Origin: Terriglobia bacterium
Lineage (GTDB): Bacteria; Acidobacteriota; Terriglobia; JAIQFV01
NCBI GenBank assembly: GCA_020072965.1
Contig: JAIQFY010000029.1
Span: forward strand, 1-59,923
Direction: 5' to 3'
DNA length: 59,923 nt
Both the position numbers and the translations under genes were made by a program. The notes under the pieces are model-generated. The model worked only from the letters and a program-made list of their open reading frames with translations, was not told the DNA's origin and did no database searches. Shown in pieces: positions 8,599 to 17,732 of this stretch. Each line of letters begins with the position of its first letter. The first letter of the stretch is position 1.

Positions 8599-9366
8599 CT
8601 ACTCATCCATTTCATAACTCAGAATGGCCAGGCTGGCCACGGCGGCGGTCTCAGTGCGGAGGATCCCCTCCCCCAGCGAAGCGGGCTGAAATCCGGACTG
8701 TTCTGCAAGAGTCTCTTCCTCAGAGGCCCATCCCCCCTCCGGCCCGATGGCCAACGTGACTCCGCGGGACAATCCAATTTCCATCGCCTGTCGGCGGGTC
8801 TGTTGAAATCCCTTGAGGACGGATTTGAGCGAAGGGGTCTTCGGTTTCTCGCTCAGGAGTATTCTGCAGCTTCCCGTTGTTTCGGAAACCGCCCGGGTAA
8901 ATGATGAAGGGATCGCGAGAGCTGGAAGATGCAACCGGCGGCATTGCTTGATCGATTCAATCAGGATTTTTTGCCAACGCTCCACACGGCCCCTTGGAAT
9001 GTCGCGCCATTTCGCCTCGGTGTGGGCCGTCACCACCGGAACTATCCGTGTGACTCCCAGTTCCGTTGCCTTCTCCAGAACCCACTCAAACCTCTCAAAC
9101 CGTACGAGGGCCTGCAGAACCACGAGACGATCGGGATCGGGTCGCGGGGTTAGTGTTTGTTCCTGGATTCGACAATTCACTTCGCCGCCGGGGGAAAGCG
9201 TTTCCACAATCGCTCGCGCCCAACGTCCCCGTCCGTCGATCATTTCGAATGCATCACCCGCACGGGCCCTCAAGACATTCCTCAGGTGATGGCCCTGCTC
9301 GCCGCGCACGACGATGTAAGCGTCCGACCAGTCGGTAGGATTAACAAACACCCTCCGATCGGTCAT
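8599..9366 (-). CDS. rsmE: 16S rRNA m3U1498 methyltransferase RsmE
   Basis: RsmE methylates N3 of U1498 in 16S rRNA using SAM. Family features include the N-terminal RRVFVNPTDW segment followed by a PUA-like domain with GEQGHHLRNVLRARAGD. The SPOUT knot motifs are LEKATELGVTRIVPVVTAHTE, IESIKQCRRLHLPAL and LAIGPEGGWASEE, then LGEGILRTETAAVASLAIL. The ATG at 9366 overlaps the prmA stop as ATGA, so I prefer it to the longer upstream frame that runs into prmA. It is the last gene of the heat-shock block and is probably translationally coupled to prmA. Confidence 0.95.
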   Translation of the reverse strand: MTDRRVFVNPTDWSDAYIVVRGEQGHHLRNVLRARAGDAFEMIDGRGRWARAIVETLSPGGEVNCRIQEQTLTPRPDPDRLVVLQALVRFERFEWVLEKATELGVTRIVPVVTAHTEAKWRDIPRGRVERWQKILIESIKQCRRLHLPALAIPSSFTRAVSETTGSCRILLSEKPKTPSLKSVLKGFQQTRRQAMEIGLSRGVTLAIGPEGGWASEEETLAEQSGFQPASLGEGILRTETAAVASLAILSYEMDE

Positions 9367-10229
9367 CGGACCGATCCCTTTCTTGTGGTCAGGCACACCC
9401 ATCCGTTGGTGGTTTCCTTTCTTTCCGGTAAGAACTGATGTTGCTCCAGATGGTCTTGAAGGAGTTTCGACTGTTCCTCCAAGATCCCGGAACAGATCAA
9501 CCAGCCATGTGGGGCAATCACACGACTCAACTCGGGCCACAAACCCTCAAGAATGCCTGCACTCAAGTTCGCAATACAAATTTCGGCGCCTTCATCACGC
9601 AGGGCATCCACCGACCCGATCCAAACTCGCACCCTGGCGCTCGCCTGATTGAGATCCAGATTTGCGGTAGCGACCTGGACGGCGACCGGATCAGTATCGC
9701 ATGCGAACACCCTCCTGGCTCCGCAATGTACAGCCGCTATTGCAAGAATACCGGAACCGGTCCCGACATCAAGAACCGTGTGTCCTGAGATCGGCAGTAG
9801 TTCCAGCGCGCGCAGGCACAGCTGGGTGGATTCATGGGTCCCGGTGCCAAAGGCCATCCCGGGCTCGATCCTGATCCTCATTCGGGACCCCGCCTCCAGT
9901 CCTTCTCCGGACACGCCCGGGACCACGAGAAAAGACGCGCCAACGGTAAACGGATGCAAGGCATCCCGAAAATGTCTCGACCAATCTTCATGAGGAACCC
10001 AGGTCCACGTCAAGGAAGCGCGCGAGGTCTCAGAAAGCAGGGGGGCGAGGGGATCCATGAGGCTGGTAAGAGAAGGCGCAGGGGGGCGGGGAAAAAAGGC
10101 ACACAAGGTTATTCGATCGGAGTTAAAGTTCTGGACTTCAACGCCGGTCGATCCCATCTCGTGAAAAAATCCGACCAGGTCATCCTCCTGGCAACTCGGG
10201 ACGGTGACCGAAATGACGAGAGATTCCAT
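9363..10229 (-). CDS. prmA: Ribosomal protein L11 methyltransferase PrmA
   Basis: PrmA trimethylates ribosomal protein L11. The class I SAM-binding core is intact: GMAFGTGTHESTQLCLRALE, VLDVGTGSGILAIAAVHCG and ACDTDPVAVQVATAN. The later ICIANLSAGIL corresponds to the family's N-I-L-A post-motif. The N-terminal substrate domain of about 90 residues is present, so length is normal. The gene begins 25 bp after dnaJ and overlaps rsmE by four bases. Pairing with rsmE and position after dnaJ matches the gene order known from Gram-positive genomes. Confidence 0.95.
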   Translation of the reverse strand: MESLVISVTVPSCQEDDLVGFFHEMGSTGVEVQNFNSDRITLCAFFPRPPAPSLTSLMDPLAPLLSETSRASLTWTWVPHEDWSRHFRDALHPFTVGASFLVVPGVSGEGLEAGSRMRIRIEPGMAFGTGTHESTQLCLRALELLPISGHTVLDVGTGSGILAIAAVHCGARRVFACDTDPVAVQVATANLDLNQASARVRVWIGSVDALRDEGAEICIANLSAGILEGLWPELSRVIAPHGWLICSGILEEQSKLLQDHLEQHQFLPERKETTNGWVCLTTRKGSVR

Positions 10230-10253
10230 GGGAGGGAGGATCTGACGAAGGCA

Positions 10254-11390
10254 CTACCCGAAGATATCTTTCACTCGTTCAAGGATTTTCTTTTCCGTTG
10301 GCTTGTTTTCAACTGAAGACACCGTTCCCAACTGTTCCAGCAAGCGGCGTTGTTCGCGAGTGAGTTTCTGGGGGGTTAGGACTCGAACGGTGATAAAAAG
10401 GTCACCTCGGCCATGGCCATTGATGTTCGGAATGCCTTTCCCGCGGATGCGAAATGTGGTTCCCGACTGCGTTGCCTCGGGAATTTTTAACGGCTCTTCG
10501 TCGCCCTCGAGAGTCGGCACTTTGATCTCCGCACCCAGGGCCGCTTGGGAGAAGCTGACGGGAACATTGCAGTGGAGATCAACCCCCTCCCGCTCAAAAT
10601 AGGCATGTTCCTTGACGTAGACAACCACATACAAATCACCCCATTCACCGCCACGTGCCCCGATATCACCTTCTCCGGCTATCCGGAGACGTGAGCCATT
10701 ATCCACGCCAGCCGGGATTTTGATTTCCAGGGTTTTCTCAGCTCGCACGCGACCATTGCCGCGGCATAGTTTACATGGATTGCTGATGACCTCCCCCGTC
10801 CCGCGGCACTGACCACAGGTCCGGCTGATGGATAAGAACCCTTGCTGATAACGCACCTGCCCTCGCCCCTGGCATTGGGGACAAGTGGTCGGCCCGGCAC
10901 CCTTTTCGGAGCCGGATCCCCCACACCCCTTGCACAACTCGAGGCGGGGCACCCGGATCTTGGTTTTAACTCCAAACGCGGCCTCTTCAAAGGAAATCTG
11001 CAGATCATATCGGAGATCTGAACCGCGCTCTCGGGAGGAGCGGCGGCGCCCCCCTCCCCCGGCCCCGAAGATATCGCCAAAACCAAAAAAATCGCCCAGG
11101 ATGTCACTAAAGTCGGAAAAGACAGTCGGATCAAATCCGCCAAATCCGCCGCCCGCTCCGCTCAACCCCTGGTGACCAAAACGGTCATAGACACTCCGTT
11201 TACTCGAATCACTCAAGACACTATAAGCCTCAGCGGCTTCTTTGAACTGCTCTTCGGCTTCCTTGTTTTCGGGGTTCTTATCGGGATGGTAGCGCATCGC
11301 CATTTTGCGGTATGCACTCTTGATTTCCTGCTCGTTCGCGTCGCGGGAGACGCCCAGGACTTGATAATAGTCGCGAGCCGTGTTGGACAC
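10254..11390 (-). CDS. dnaJ: Chaperone DnaJ
   Basis: A complete type I J-protein of 378 residues. The J domain has [16 protein letters not shown] with the HPD tripeptide. A Gly/Phe region ([14 protein letters not shown] and GGGGRRR) follows. Four CxxCxGxG zinc repeats come next ([32 protein letters not shown]), then the C-terminal substrate-binding domains with GDLFITVRV. It delivers unfolded clients to DnaK and stimulates its ATPase. It lies downstream of dnaK with a 190-bp gap, long for an operon, so an internal promoter or processing site is possible. Confidence 0.97.
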   Translation of the reverse strand: MSNTARDYYQVLGVSRDANEQEIKSAYRKMAMRYHPDKNPENKEAEEQFKEAAEAYSVLSDSSKRSVYDRFGHQGLSGAGGGFGGFDPTVFSDFSDILGDFFGFGDIFGAGGGGRRRSSRERGSDLRYDLQISFEEAAFGVKTKIRVPRLELCKGCGGSGSEKGAGPTTCPQCQGRGQVRYQQGFLSISRTCGQCRGTGEVISNPCKLCRGNGRVRAEKTLEIKIPAGVDNGSRLRIAGEGDIGARGGEWGDLYVVVYVKEHAYFEREGVDLHCNVPVSFSQAALGAEIKVPTLEGDEEPLKIPEATQSGTTFRIRGKGIPNINGHGRGDLFITVRVLTPQKLTREQRRLLEQLGTVSSVENKPTEKKILERVKDIFG

Positions 11391-11579
11391 TCTTCAAAAC
11401 CTCACCTTCCCAAATCTGATCGAAGCAGGTTCCTCGAGACGCCTGAAGGGGATGCCCTCGATACCTTTCCTCTCATTTCCCGGAAAGGGGGACATTGAGA
11501 TCTTGAGAGAAAACCGGTGTGGGTCCCCCTCATCCGGCTTCAGCGACACCGTCCGAATCCACCGTCAGATGGACGACTG

Positions 11580-13385
11580 CTAGCTCGGGGAGAGCATGAG
11601 ATGCTTCAAGCGGGCCGCCACTTCTTCCACCTCGGCGACAGCCCGGTTCAAGGCGTCAATTTGACGGGACTCGATGGCGTGGCGGGAAGTGAGGAAAAGA
11701 TCCTTCACCCTCTGCTGCTCTTCATCCTCCAGCATCCAACCGAATTCTTCAAATGATTTCCGCGTATTCAGGAGCAGCCCGTTCAGGTGATTGAGGAGCA
11801 TCGTTTCTTCCCGCCGTTTGCGATCCTCCTCGGCAAACCGGTTCGCTTCCTCGACCATTCGCACAATCTCCGTTTGGGTCAGGCCGCTGGAGGGGGTGAT
11901 TCGTATCGCTTGCGCCTGCCCCGAATGCTGGTCCTTGGCTGAAACGTTCAACAATCCATCGGCGTCCACGTCAAACGTTACCTCGATTTGCGGTACGCCC
12001 TTGGGGGCCGGGGCGATTCCCATCAGCTCAAACTTGCCCAGCGATCGATTTCGATGGGCGATTTCACGCTCTCCCTGGAGCACATGAATCTCCACCGAGG
12101 ATTGGCCATCGGCCACCGTGGTAAAGATCATGGTTTTCCGCGTCGGAATCGTCGTGTTCCTTTCCAGGAACTTGGTCATCAAACCGCCGTGCGTTTCGAC
12201 GCCGAGCGAAAGTGGAATCACGTCCAGGAGGACTATGTCTTTGATTTGTCCGGACAGGACTCCACCCTGAATAGCAGCCCCGATGGCCACAACCTCGTCA
12301 GGGTTGATGTCGAGTGACGGGGCATTCCCAAAGAACGACTCCACGCGAGATCTCACCAGGGGCATTCGCGTCTGTCCACCGACCAGAATCACATGATCGA
12401 TCTGATCGGGAGTCAATCCCGCATCCGAAAGCGCCCGCTCGCAAGGTTCGACTGTTCGGTTCACCAGGGCGGTAGTCATCTCTTCTAGTTGGGCGCGTCC
12501 CAGAGTCCGGTTGAAGTGCTTGGGGCCCGCCTCGTCTGCTGTGATGAAGGGCAGGTTGAGTTGAGCTTCGAGGCCGACCGACAGCTCACACTTGGCCTTC
12601 TCGGCAGCTTCTTTGACCCGCTGCAGTGCAAGCCGGTCCTCCTGAAGGTCGAGGCTGGTTTCCTTTTTGAACTCCTCCACGATCCACTGGACGATACATT
12701 GATCAAAATCCTCTCCGCCCAGAAAGCTGTCGCCGCAGGTTGACAGCACTTCGAACACACCCGCATTCAATTCAAGGATGGAGAGGTCGAACGTGCCGCC
12801 GCCCAAATCAAAGACCGCAATTTTTTCTGATTGCTTCTTTCCCAACCCATAGGCCAGCGCGGCTGCCGTGGGCTCGTTGATAATCCGGACGACATTGAGG
12901 CCCGCAATCTTTCCCGCATCTTTGGTGGCCTGCCGCTGGACCTCATCAAAATAAGCAGGAACGGTAATGATGGCATCAATGGCCAGCGTCCCGAGATAGT
13001 CTTCAGCGGCGACCCGGAGTTTCTGCAGCACGTACGCGGAGATTTCGGGGGGACTGTAATCCCGGTCCTGGATCTTGATCCGCACGTCGCCGGTCGGCGA
13101 TTGCGTAAGCTCATAGGGCAGGAGAGACCGCGCCTGCTGCACCTGCGGTGTCGACAGCTTGCGCCCGATCAGCCGCTTCACGGCGTACACGGTATTGCGA
13201 TGATTGGTGACGGCCTGGCGGCGCGCAATCTGGCCGACCAGTCGCTCCCCTTTGTCCGTAAATGCCACGACGGAGGGTGTCGTCCGTCCCCCTTCCTGGT
13301 TGGGGATCACCTGCACCGCCGCCCCTTCAAGCACTGCCATGCAGGAGTTGGTGGTTCCCAAATCGATGCCAATGATTCGGTTCAT
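11580..13385 (-). CDS. dnaK: Hsp70 chaperone DnaK, lacking the C-terminal tail
   Basis: The Hsp70 nucleotide-binding domain is complete: [49 protein letters not shown] and [12 protein letters not shown]. The substrate-binding domain includes [27 protein letters not shown] and an alpha-helical lid. At 601 residues it is about 35 shorter than typical DnaK. It ends just after the lid with [16 protein letters not shown], without the disordered acidic tail that usually closes the protein. It lies 28 bp after grpE and is the core of the heat-shock operon. A specialised or second DnaK copy is possible. Confidence 0.95.
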   Translation of the reverse strand: MNRIIGIDLGTTNSCMAVLEGAAVQVIPNQEGGRTTPSVVAFTDKGERLVGQIARRQAVTNHRNTVYAVKRLIGRKLSTPQVQQARSLLPYELTQSPTGDVRIKIQDRDYSPPEISAYVLQKLRVAAEDYLGTLAIDAIITVPAYFDEVQRQATKDAGKIAGLNVVRIINEPTAAALAYGLGKKQSEKIAVFDLGGGTFDLSILELNAGVFEVLSTCGDSFLGGEDFDQCIVQWIVEEFKKETSLDLQEDRLALQRVKEAAEKAKCELSVGLEAQLNLPFITADEAGPKHFNRTLGRAQLEEMTTALVNRTVEPCERALSDAGLTPDQIDHVILVGGQTRMPLVRSRVESFFGNAPSLDINPDEVVAIGAAIQGGVLSGQIKDIVLLDVIPLSLGVETHGGLMTKFLERNTTIPTRKTMIFTTVADGQSSVEIHVLQGEREIAHRNRSLGKFELMGIAPAPKGVPQIEVTFDVDADGLLNVSAKDQHSGQAQAIRITPSSGLTQTEIVRMVEEANRFAEEDRKRREETMLLNHLNGLLLNTRKSFEEFGWMLEDEEQQRVKDLFLTSRHAIESRQIDALNRAVAEVEEVAARLKHLMLSPS

Positions 13386-13413
13386 TGAACAATCTCACTC
13401 TTCAGCGGATTTG

Positions 13414-14178
13414 CTATGGGGTTACGGATTCAGCGCCCTCTTCTTTTCCCAGGGAGGTCCTCTTACCCACCGCCACCTTGACCATGGCTGGCCGGAGCAG
13501 TCTCCCCTGGAAGGTGTAGCCGCGCTGGTACTCCTCAATCACCATGTTCTCCTCCAGATCATCCCGCTCCTCATGAACCATCGCCTGGTGAAAGTGGGGA
13601 TCAAACTTGTGACCGAGTGCCAGGATGGGTTTCAATCCTGCCTTCTGCAACCCATCGGAGAACTGCTTATAGACCAGTTCCATGCCTTTCTTGAACCCTT
13701 CAAGATCTTCTGTGGTCTCCATGTGGAGGGCACGCTCGAATCCGTCCAGGACGGGGAGCAAGCTGCGCACGATCTCAAAATTCGCATAGCGCATGAACTC
13801 TGCTTTTTCCTTTTCGGTGCGCTTGCGAAAATTTTCAAACTCGGCCTGCTTCCGGAGCAACTGGTCGAACACCTGGGCATTTTCTTTTGTCAGCTTATTA
13901 ATTTTTTCCTGTGTCCCTTCAGATTGAATCGCCCCCGGTTCCACTATACTGGAAGCGATTTCTTCAATGGTCGCTTCCCCCCTGACCTCGCCTTCCCCGG
14001 ACGGGTTCTCATCCGTTGAAGAGACGGGCACCATGGACTCTTCCTGGCAGGGCTCCCCCCCTCCCTGAGCCGGTGTCTTATCGACGTCGTTCGAGATCCC
14101 TGCCTTGTCTTTCGGGTGTTTAAGGTCCCTCTTTGATGAATTCGCGTTTCCAAACATGGGCCGTAAAACATCCTCCAT
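13414..14178 (-). CDS. grpE: Nucleotide exchange factor GrpE
   Basis: GrpE releases ADP from DnaK. The 254-residue protein has a long polar, acidic N-terminal region of about 90 residues. A coiled coil follows (QEKINKLTKENAQVFDQLLRKQAEFENFRKRTEKEKAEF), then the head domain with LLPVLDGFERAL, KFDPHFHQAM and the signature YQRGYTFQGRLLRPAMVKVA. It is longer than Escherichia coli GrpE (197 residues) because of the N-terminal extension. Part of that extension might be removed if translation begins at an internal start such as residue 8. Confidence 0.95.
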   Translation of the reverse strand: MEDVLRPMFGNANSSKRDLKHPKDKAGISNDVDKTPAQGGGEPCQEESMVPVSSTDENPSGEGEVRGEATIEEIASSIVEPGAIQSEGTQEKINKLTKENAQVFDQLLRKQAEFENFRKRTEKEKAEFMRYANFEIVRSLLPVLDGFERALHMETTEDLEGFKKGMELVYKQFSDGLQKAGLKPILALGHKFDPHFHQAMVHEERDDLEENMVIEEYQRGYTFQGRLLRPAMVKVAVGKRTSLGKEEGAESVTP

Positions 14179-14285
14179 TCATAATGGCTTTAGGAAAAAT
14201 AATGTAACCCCGGATTATTGCAATATGTGAGCATCATCTACGGTCTAGAATACTGCGGCGACCGAATCTTCCAACGGTCCTCATC

Positions 14286-15335
14286 TCAATTCTTACTCAG
14301 CATCTGGCTGACCATCTTGGCCATGTAATCGACCACACCAATCGCCCGATCGTAAGACATCCGCTTGGGTCCGATGATCCCCAGCGATCCCACCACCTGG
14401 CCGTTGGACCAATACGGAGCGGTAATTACTGAGCAATGAGTCAATTCTGTTCCCCGGTTCTCTGATCCAATGAAGACGCGAATCCCCACATCGCGCGTGG
14501 TTAAACACTCGTCGAGCAGCCGCAACAACCTCGATTTCTCTTCCAGCGCCCCCAACAATTCCTTGAGCTTTTCCACTTCCAGCACCGTGGACTCGTTGAC
14601 CATTCTCGAAGCGCCATCCACAAAAACTTCAGCTGAATTCTCTTCTCCCGTCAGTTCCCGCTGCTGACAAATCAGGAGCGCATTTTCCAATAACTCATCG
14701 CACCGCGTCTTTTCCTCGCGCAAACGCAGTTGCAGCTCACGGCGTATCCCGGCAAGGCTCTTCCCCGGGAAGTTTGACATCAGATATCGGGCGGTCTGAT
14801 CGAGTTCGGTCTGGGTAAAGGACTCGTCCATCATGAGAAGCCGATTCTGGACGATCCCGGGTTTAGTGACGAGAACTACCAGGATCCGATGCGTGGAGAG
14901 GCGTATAAACTCAATGTGCTGAAGTTCGTTTTGAACCACATGGGAAGCCACGACGAGCCCCACATGGTTCGAAATCTCAGCCAGAAGATGGGAAACATGC
15001 TCCAAGGGCTGGGGCGCCTCTTCGAACTCGCGGGAAAAGCTGGTTTTGATAAAATTCTCGTCCTCGGTCCGGATTCTTGACTCCCCCGCCAGGGCATCGA
15101 CAAACAGGCGGTATCCCTTGTCGGTTGGCACTCGTCCCGCCGAGGGGTGTGGTTGCGCCAGGTAGCCTTCTTCTTCAAGTCGGGCCAGGATGTTTCGAAT
15201 CGTGGCGGGACTCAGTCCCAGCTTCCGGCGTCGCAGGATGGTTTCCGACCCCACTGGCTCACCTTGTTCGATATAAGTGCGAACCAAGGTCACCAGGATT
15301 TCATGAGAGCGCGGGTCCAAGTTTGCTTTAACCAT
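14286..15335 (-). CDS. hrcA: Heat-inducible transcription repressor HrcA
   Basis: HrcA represses class I heat-shock operons by binding CIRCE operators. The N-terminal winged helix is clear (RSHEILVTLVRTYIEQGEPVGSETI and SPATIRNILARLEEEGYL), followed by HPSAGRVPTDKGYR and the C-terminal GAF-like domain ending with GPKRMSYDRAIGVVDYMA. I prefer the ATG at 15335; five extra residues are possible from 15350. It is the first gene of hrcA-grpE-dnaK-dnaJ-prmA-rsmE. I looked for a CIRCE palindrome upstream and did not find a convincing one. Confidence 0.95.
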   Translation of the reverse strand: MVKANLDPRSHEILVTLVRTYIEQGEPVGSETILRRRKLGLSPATIRNILARLEEEGYLAQPHPSAGRVPTDKGYRLFVDALAGESRIRTEDENFIKTSFSREFEEAPQPLEHVSHLLAEISNHVGLVVASHVVQNELQHIEFIRLSTHRILVVLVTKPGIVQNRLLMMDESFTQTELDQTARYLMSNFPGKSLAGIRRELQLRLREEKTRCDELLENALLICQQRELTGEENSAEVFVDGASRMVNESTVLEVEKLKELLGALEEKSRLLRLLDECLTTRDVGIRVFIGSENRGTELTHCSVITAPYWSNGQVVGSLGIIGPKRMSYDRAIGVVDYMAKMVSQMLSKN

Positions 15336-15427
15336 TGCTGTCCTATGCACCAGTGATCCGGCAGAGTGGGGTCTGAAGTCCCAGTGCTTAAAAACCGAAG
15401 TAATCTTAAGATGTGATCAGGGGGGTG

Positions 15428-16252
15428 TCAAGCGCTAACCCCATGAGAAATCTTATCCTTGTACTTAAAAATCTCCCTCAACTCCTCCGGAACCAGGGGT
15501 CGGACCTCAAATTGGATCGAGAATTCCTCCTCGATTCCTTCCTGGAGGGCCTGTTCCACCTCCCTCCGGTCTGCCCGACGACCTAGAACTGATCGCAGGG
15601 TCGCAATGCTTTGGGCCAGCGCCTGCTCATCCGCCCGGGTGGCACGGGCCAGCATCGGAATATCACAATCAAGGAGCAGGGACCCGTGCTGTAGAAAACT
15701 CCGCTGTAACCGTTTCTGAGCGCTGCCCACGAGCTTGCGCTGACCAACCATGAGCTCATACCGGGAGGGACTGTTGAAACAGGGATGCTTGATCGTCACT
15801 GGATTTTGAGGGGCCTCCAAGGCGTGTGTCGGGGCATCGGCAAGAAGCGCCTCGACGCCTAGACGATTCAAGCCGCGACAAAGTCCCTGCGCGATCTGCT
15901 TGTAGGTCCCGAGAACGGATGTGGACGAAAAGATCTCCTCGTCGTTGGAAATGACCGCATAGGTTAGTTCCTGGTCATGAAGCACCGCACGACCGCCTGT
16001 GGGGCGATGGACAATGTCGATATGGTTGGTCCGACAGAAATCGAAGTCTGCGGCCAGTTCGACCTTTTGATGCTGCCCCAACGAAAGCGTTGGCCGCTCC
16101 CACTCGTAAAAGCGAACCACCGTGGCAACGCGAGCACTCTCCTCAAGAGAGTGCAAGAGCGCCTCATCGATCTCCATATTGAGGGCGCCCCGCCGTGGCG
16201 GGTCGCTGATCAAGCGCCACACTTTCTTTTCGGCATCTTTCATGTCGCTCAT
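15428..16252 (-). CDS. Octanoyltransferase LipM-like (lipoate protein ligase family)
   Basis: The 274-residue protein belongs to the biotin/lipoate protein ligase fold. Visible motifs are the lipoyl-binding RPTGGRAVLHDQELTYAV and the block HPCFNSPSRYELMVGQRKLVGSAQKR. In that block Cys158 matches the catalytic cysteine of LipM-type octanoyltransferases, and G-S-A-Q follows. LipM transfers octanoate from acyl carrier protein to a lipoyl domain such as GcvH, the first step of lipoate synthesis. The second ATP-dependent LplA domain is absent, supporting LipM over LplA. The gene is transcribed in the same direction as hrcA, with 92 bp between. Confidence 0.8.
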   Translation of the reverse strand: MSDMKDAEKKVWRLISDPPRRGALNMEIDEALLHSLEESARVATVVRFYEWERPTLSLGQHQKVELAADFDFCRTNHIDIVHRPTGGRAVLHDQELTYAVISNDEEIFSSTSVLGTYKQIAQGLCRGLNRLGVEALLADAPTHALEAPQNPVTIKHPCFNSPSRYELMVGQRKLVGSAQKRLQRSFLQHGSLLLDCDIPMLARATRADEQALAQSIATLRSVLGRRADRREVEQALQEGIEEEFSIQFEVRPLVPEELREIFKYKDKISHGVSA

Positions 16253-16286
16253 TAAGGAAACATTGTAATCTGTTTGGGACGAAATC

Positions 16287-16336
16287 AGAAGTCGGAAGAG
16301 CAGGTGTTAGGTATGAGGTTTCAGGTGTCAGGTATG
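16287..16336. repeat. Seven-base tandem repeat, left part
   Basis: The stretch begins AGAAGTC, GGAAGAG. From 16302 to 16336 it contains five consecutive 7-mers AGGTGTT, AGGTATG, AGGTTTC, AGGTGTC, AGGTATG. It lies between the LipM-like gene and the palindrome at 16365. See the related array at 16390. Confidence 0.65.
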
Positions 16337-16364
16337 GAAAGCTAGAAGCCCGAGTCTCTTGTAG

Positions 16365-16384
16365 GGGCGCACAGATGTGCGCCC
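16365..16384. repeat. Palindrome GGGCGCAC-AGAT-GTGCGCCC
   Basis: A perfect 8-bp stem with an AGAT loop. The preceding 13 bases (16361-16373, GTAGGGGCGCACA) recur exactly at 52158-52170, so this is a dispersed repeat. Confidence 0.65.
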
Positions 16385-16389
16385 TCTTT

Positions 16390-16452
16390 CGAAGTCAGAA
16401 GTCCGAAGGCGGAAGCCAGAAGAAAGATGTCAGAAGTCGGAGGTCGGATGAC
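16390..16452. repeat. Nine in-register 7-mers (AGAAGTC family)
   Basis: Units in order are CGAAGTC, AGAAGTC, CGAAGGC, GGAAGCC, AGAAGAA, AGATGTC, AGAAGTC, GGAGGTC and GGATGAC. The 63-bp array ends 42 bp beyond the proposed TAA stop of the DedA-rhodanese gene. Confidence 0.7.
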
Positions 16453-16494
16453 AGGGACCGAAGAAGCGTCAGTAACCTTAACTTTGAACTCTTT

Positions 16495-17469
16495 TTACGA
16501 AAACTGGGGGAGCACGAGGATATCCTCGGCAGGGACTGTTTCGACGTCGCCTTCCATTTCTGTCCAAGCTTTAAAACCCCCGCGGATCACGAAGGCATTA
16601 AAACCCTTTTCCCGAAGGAGGTGCACCAGCCTGGTGCTTGTCGCTTCGTTCCTTCAGGTGCAATACAGATAAATCTCCTTGTCCCGGGGCAGTTTCTCAA
16701 ACTGCTCGCTGATGGATGCTGGTTCGATACGGATTGAGCCTTTGATGCGCTGGGACCCTTCCTCGTAATAACCGTGGCTGCGCGCGTCGGCAATCAGGAT
16801 CGTTGTTGACAGGTTCGGATCGGAGAGTTTTCCAGCCAATTCCTGAACGCTCACTCGGGGCACTTCCCGGTAGAGCCGGTTCTTGGAGTAGATCCGAAAA
16901 CGGCGAATGGCATACCCGAACAGGGCGAGAACAAAAAGCCAGAGAAAAATCTGGCCCAGGGAATGGATACTGTTCACAACGCTCTCAATGCCCCGGCTGA
17001 AGAAATACCCGACCCCAAGAAACGGGACGATGTAAAGCAGGCTTCCCAGCAGATCGAGGGCGAGGAACTGCCGGAGTTTCATCTTCAGACTTCCAGCCAG
17101 GGGAGGGGCCATGGTGTTGATGCCGGGGATGTACTTCGCGACCACCAGGGTGATCCGGCCCCGCTTATAAAACGACTCCGCAGACCGCAAGATGCAGGTC
17201 TCCGGACTGGCGGAAACCTTGCAGAGAAATCCGAGAATCCGCCAGCCTGACAGTCTTCCAAGAATATAGAGGATTGTATCCCCTATCAACATCCCGATGA
17301 CCGCCGTCAGCAGGACGATCGCGAGGTTCAGGGAACCGAGCATCGACGCAGCGCCCGCCGCAAGAAGAAACGGGAACGCCGGGATTGGTAATCCCAGAGA
17401 TTCGAAAAAAACACTGGCGAAAATGATCGCGTACCCGTAGCGGTCGAGAAGATGCAAGACGTGGTCCAT
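16495..17469 (-). CDS. DedA-family membrane protein fused to rhodanese; in-frame TGA, probable selenoprotein
   Basis: Residues 1-200 are a DedA/SNARE-associated membrane protein: SLGLPIPAFPFLLAAGA, IGMLIGDTILYILGRLSG and FYKRGRITLVVAKYIPG, with several membrane helices. Residues about 220-324 form a cytoplasmic rhodanese domain (TTILIADARSHGYYEEGSQRIKGSIRI). The frame meets TGA at 16654-16656, right after KEIYLYCT. It continues with RNEATSTRLVHLLREKGF, then VIRGGFKAW and VLPQFS to a TAA at 16495-16497. The downstream part is exactly what a rhodanese needs, and a hairpin of SECIS geometry follows the TGA. I read it as Sec272 in a Cys-Thr-Sec motif. A nonsense mutation is the alternative. Without readthrough the product would be 271 residues and lack half the rhodanese domain. 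Confidence 0.75.
16611..16658 (-). promoter_or_regulatory. Candidate bacterial SECIS element
   Basis: On the minus strand, GCACCA (16637-16632) pairs perfectly with TGGTGC (16628-16623) around a three-base loop GGC. The loop starts 22 nt after the TGA and its first two bases are G. A lower stem pairs CCTGAAGG (16658-16651, containing the TGA) with CCTTCGGG (16618-16611) with one U-G wobble. Known bacterial SECIS hairpins lie within about 16-37 nt of the UGA and need a G in the first loop positions. Confidence 0.65.
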
Positions 17470-17670
17470 AGCGCTGTCCTCACCGCGGAGCGAAGCCTGC
17501 CCTCATCATTCAGTAATGATTAGCATTAATGGGAACAGATGATAACAGGTAAAGACATAAATTCATCCAGAAAATAAGTCATCCTACATAGGCTGGGGGT
17601 GCCGCAGGCATGCGTTCTTTGCATGCCTGCGATGGAGGCCGATCGTTTCACAGTTTCGGTCGAATGTGAA

Positions 17671-17712
17671 ATCTGGAATCTGGAACTTGGACTTTGGATT
17701 TTGGAATTTGCT
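17671..17712. repeat. Six 7-mers of the TTTGGAA family
   Basis: Units are ATCTGGA, ATCTGGA, ACTTGGA, CTTTGGA, TTTTGGA, ATTTGCT. The array closes with TTTTGGAATTTGCTCTC, the same boundary sequence as the right arm of the array at 57.8 kb, except that the latter has one extra unit. Confidence 0.7.
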
Positions 17713-17732
17713 CTCCTGAAGCTGTAATCGCG

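Noticed and set aside
9367-9540. N-terminal extension of RsmE
   Set aside because: The extension lies inside prmA and lacks family similarity. The ATGA overlap marks the likely start at 9366.
15336-15427. CIRCE operator upstream of hrcA
   Set aside because: TTAAGCACT resembles one half-site only by inserting a base, and the second half-site is absent.
16654-16656. Simple nonsense mutation (pseudogene) in the DedA-rhodanese gene
   Set aside because: Not excluded, but demoted. The frame after the TGA is intact and conserved to a stop, and a hairpin of SECIS geometry lies at the proper distance.
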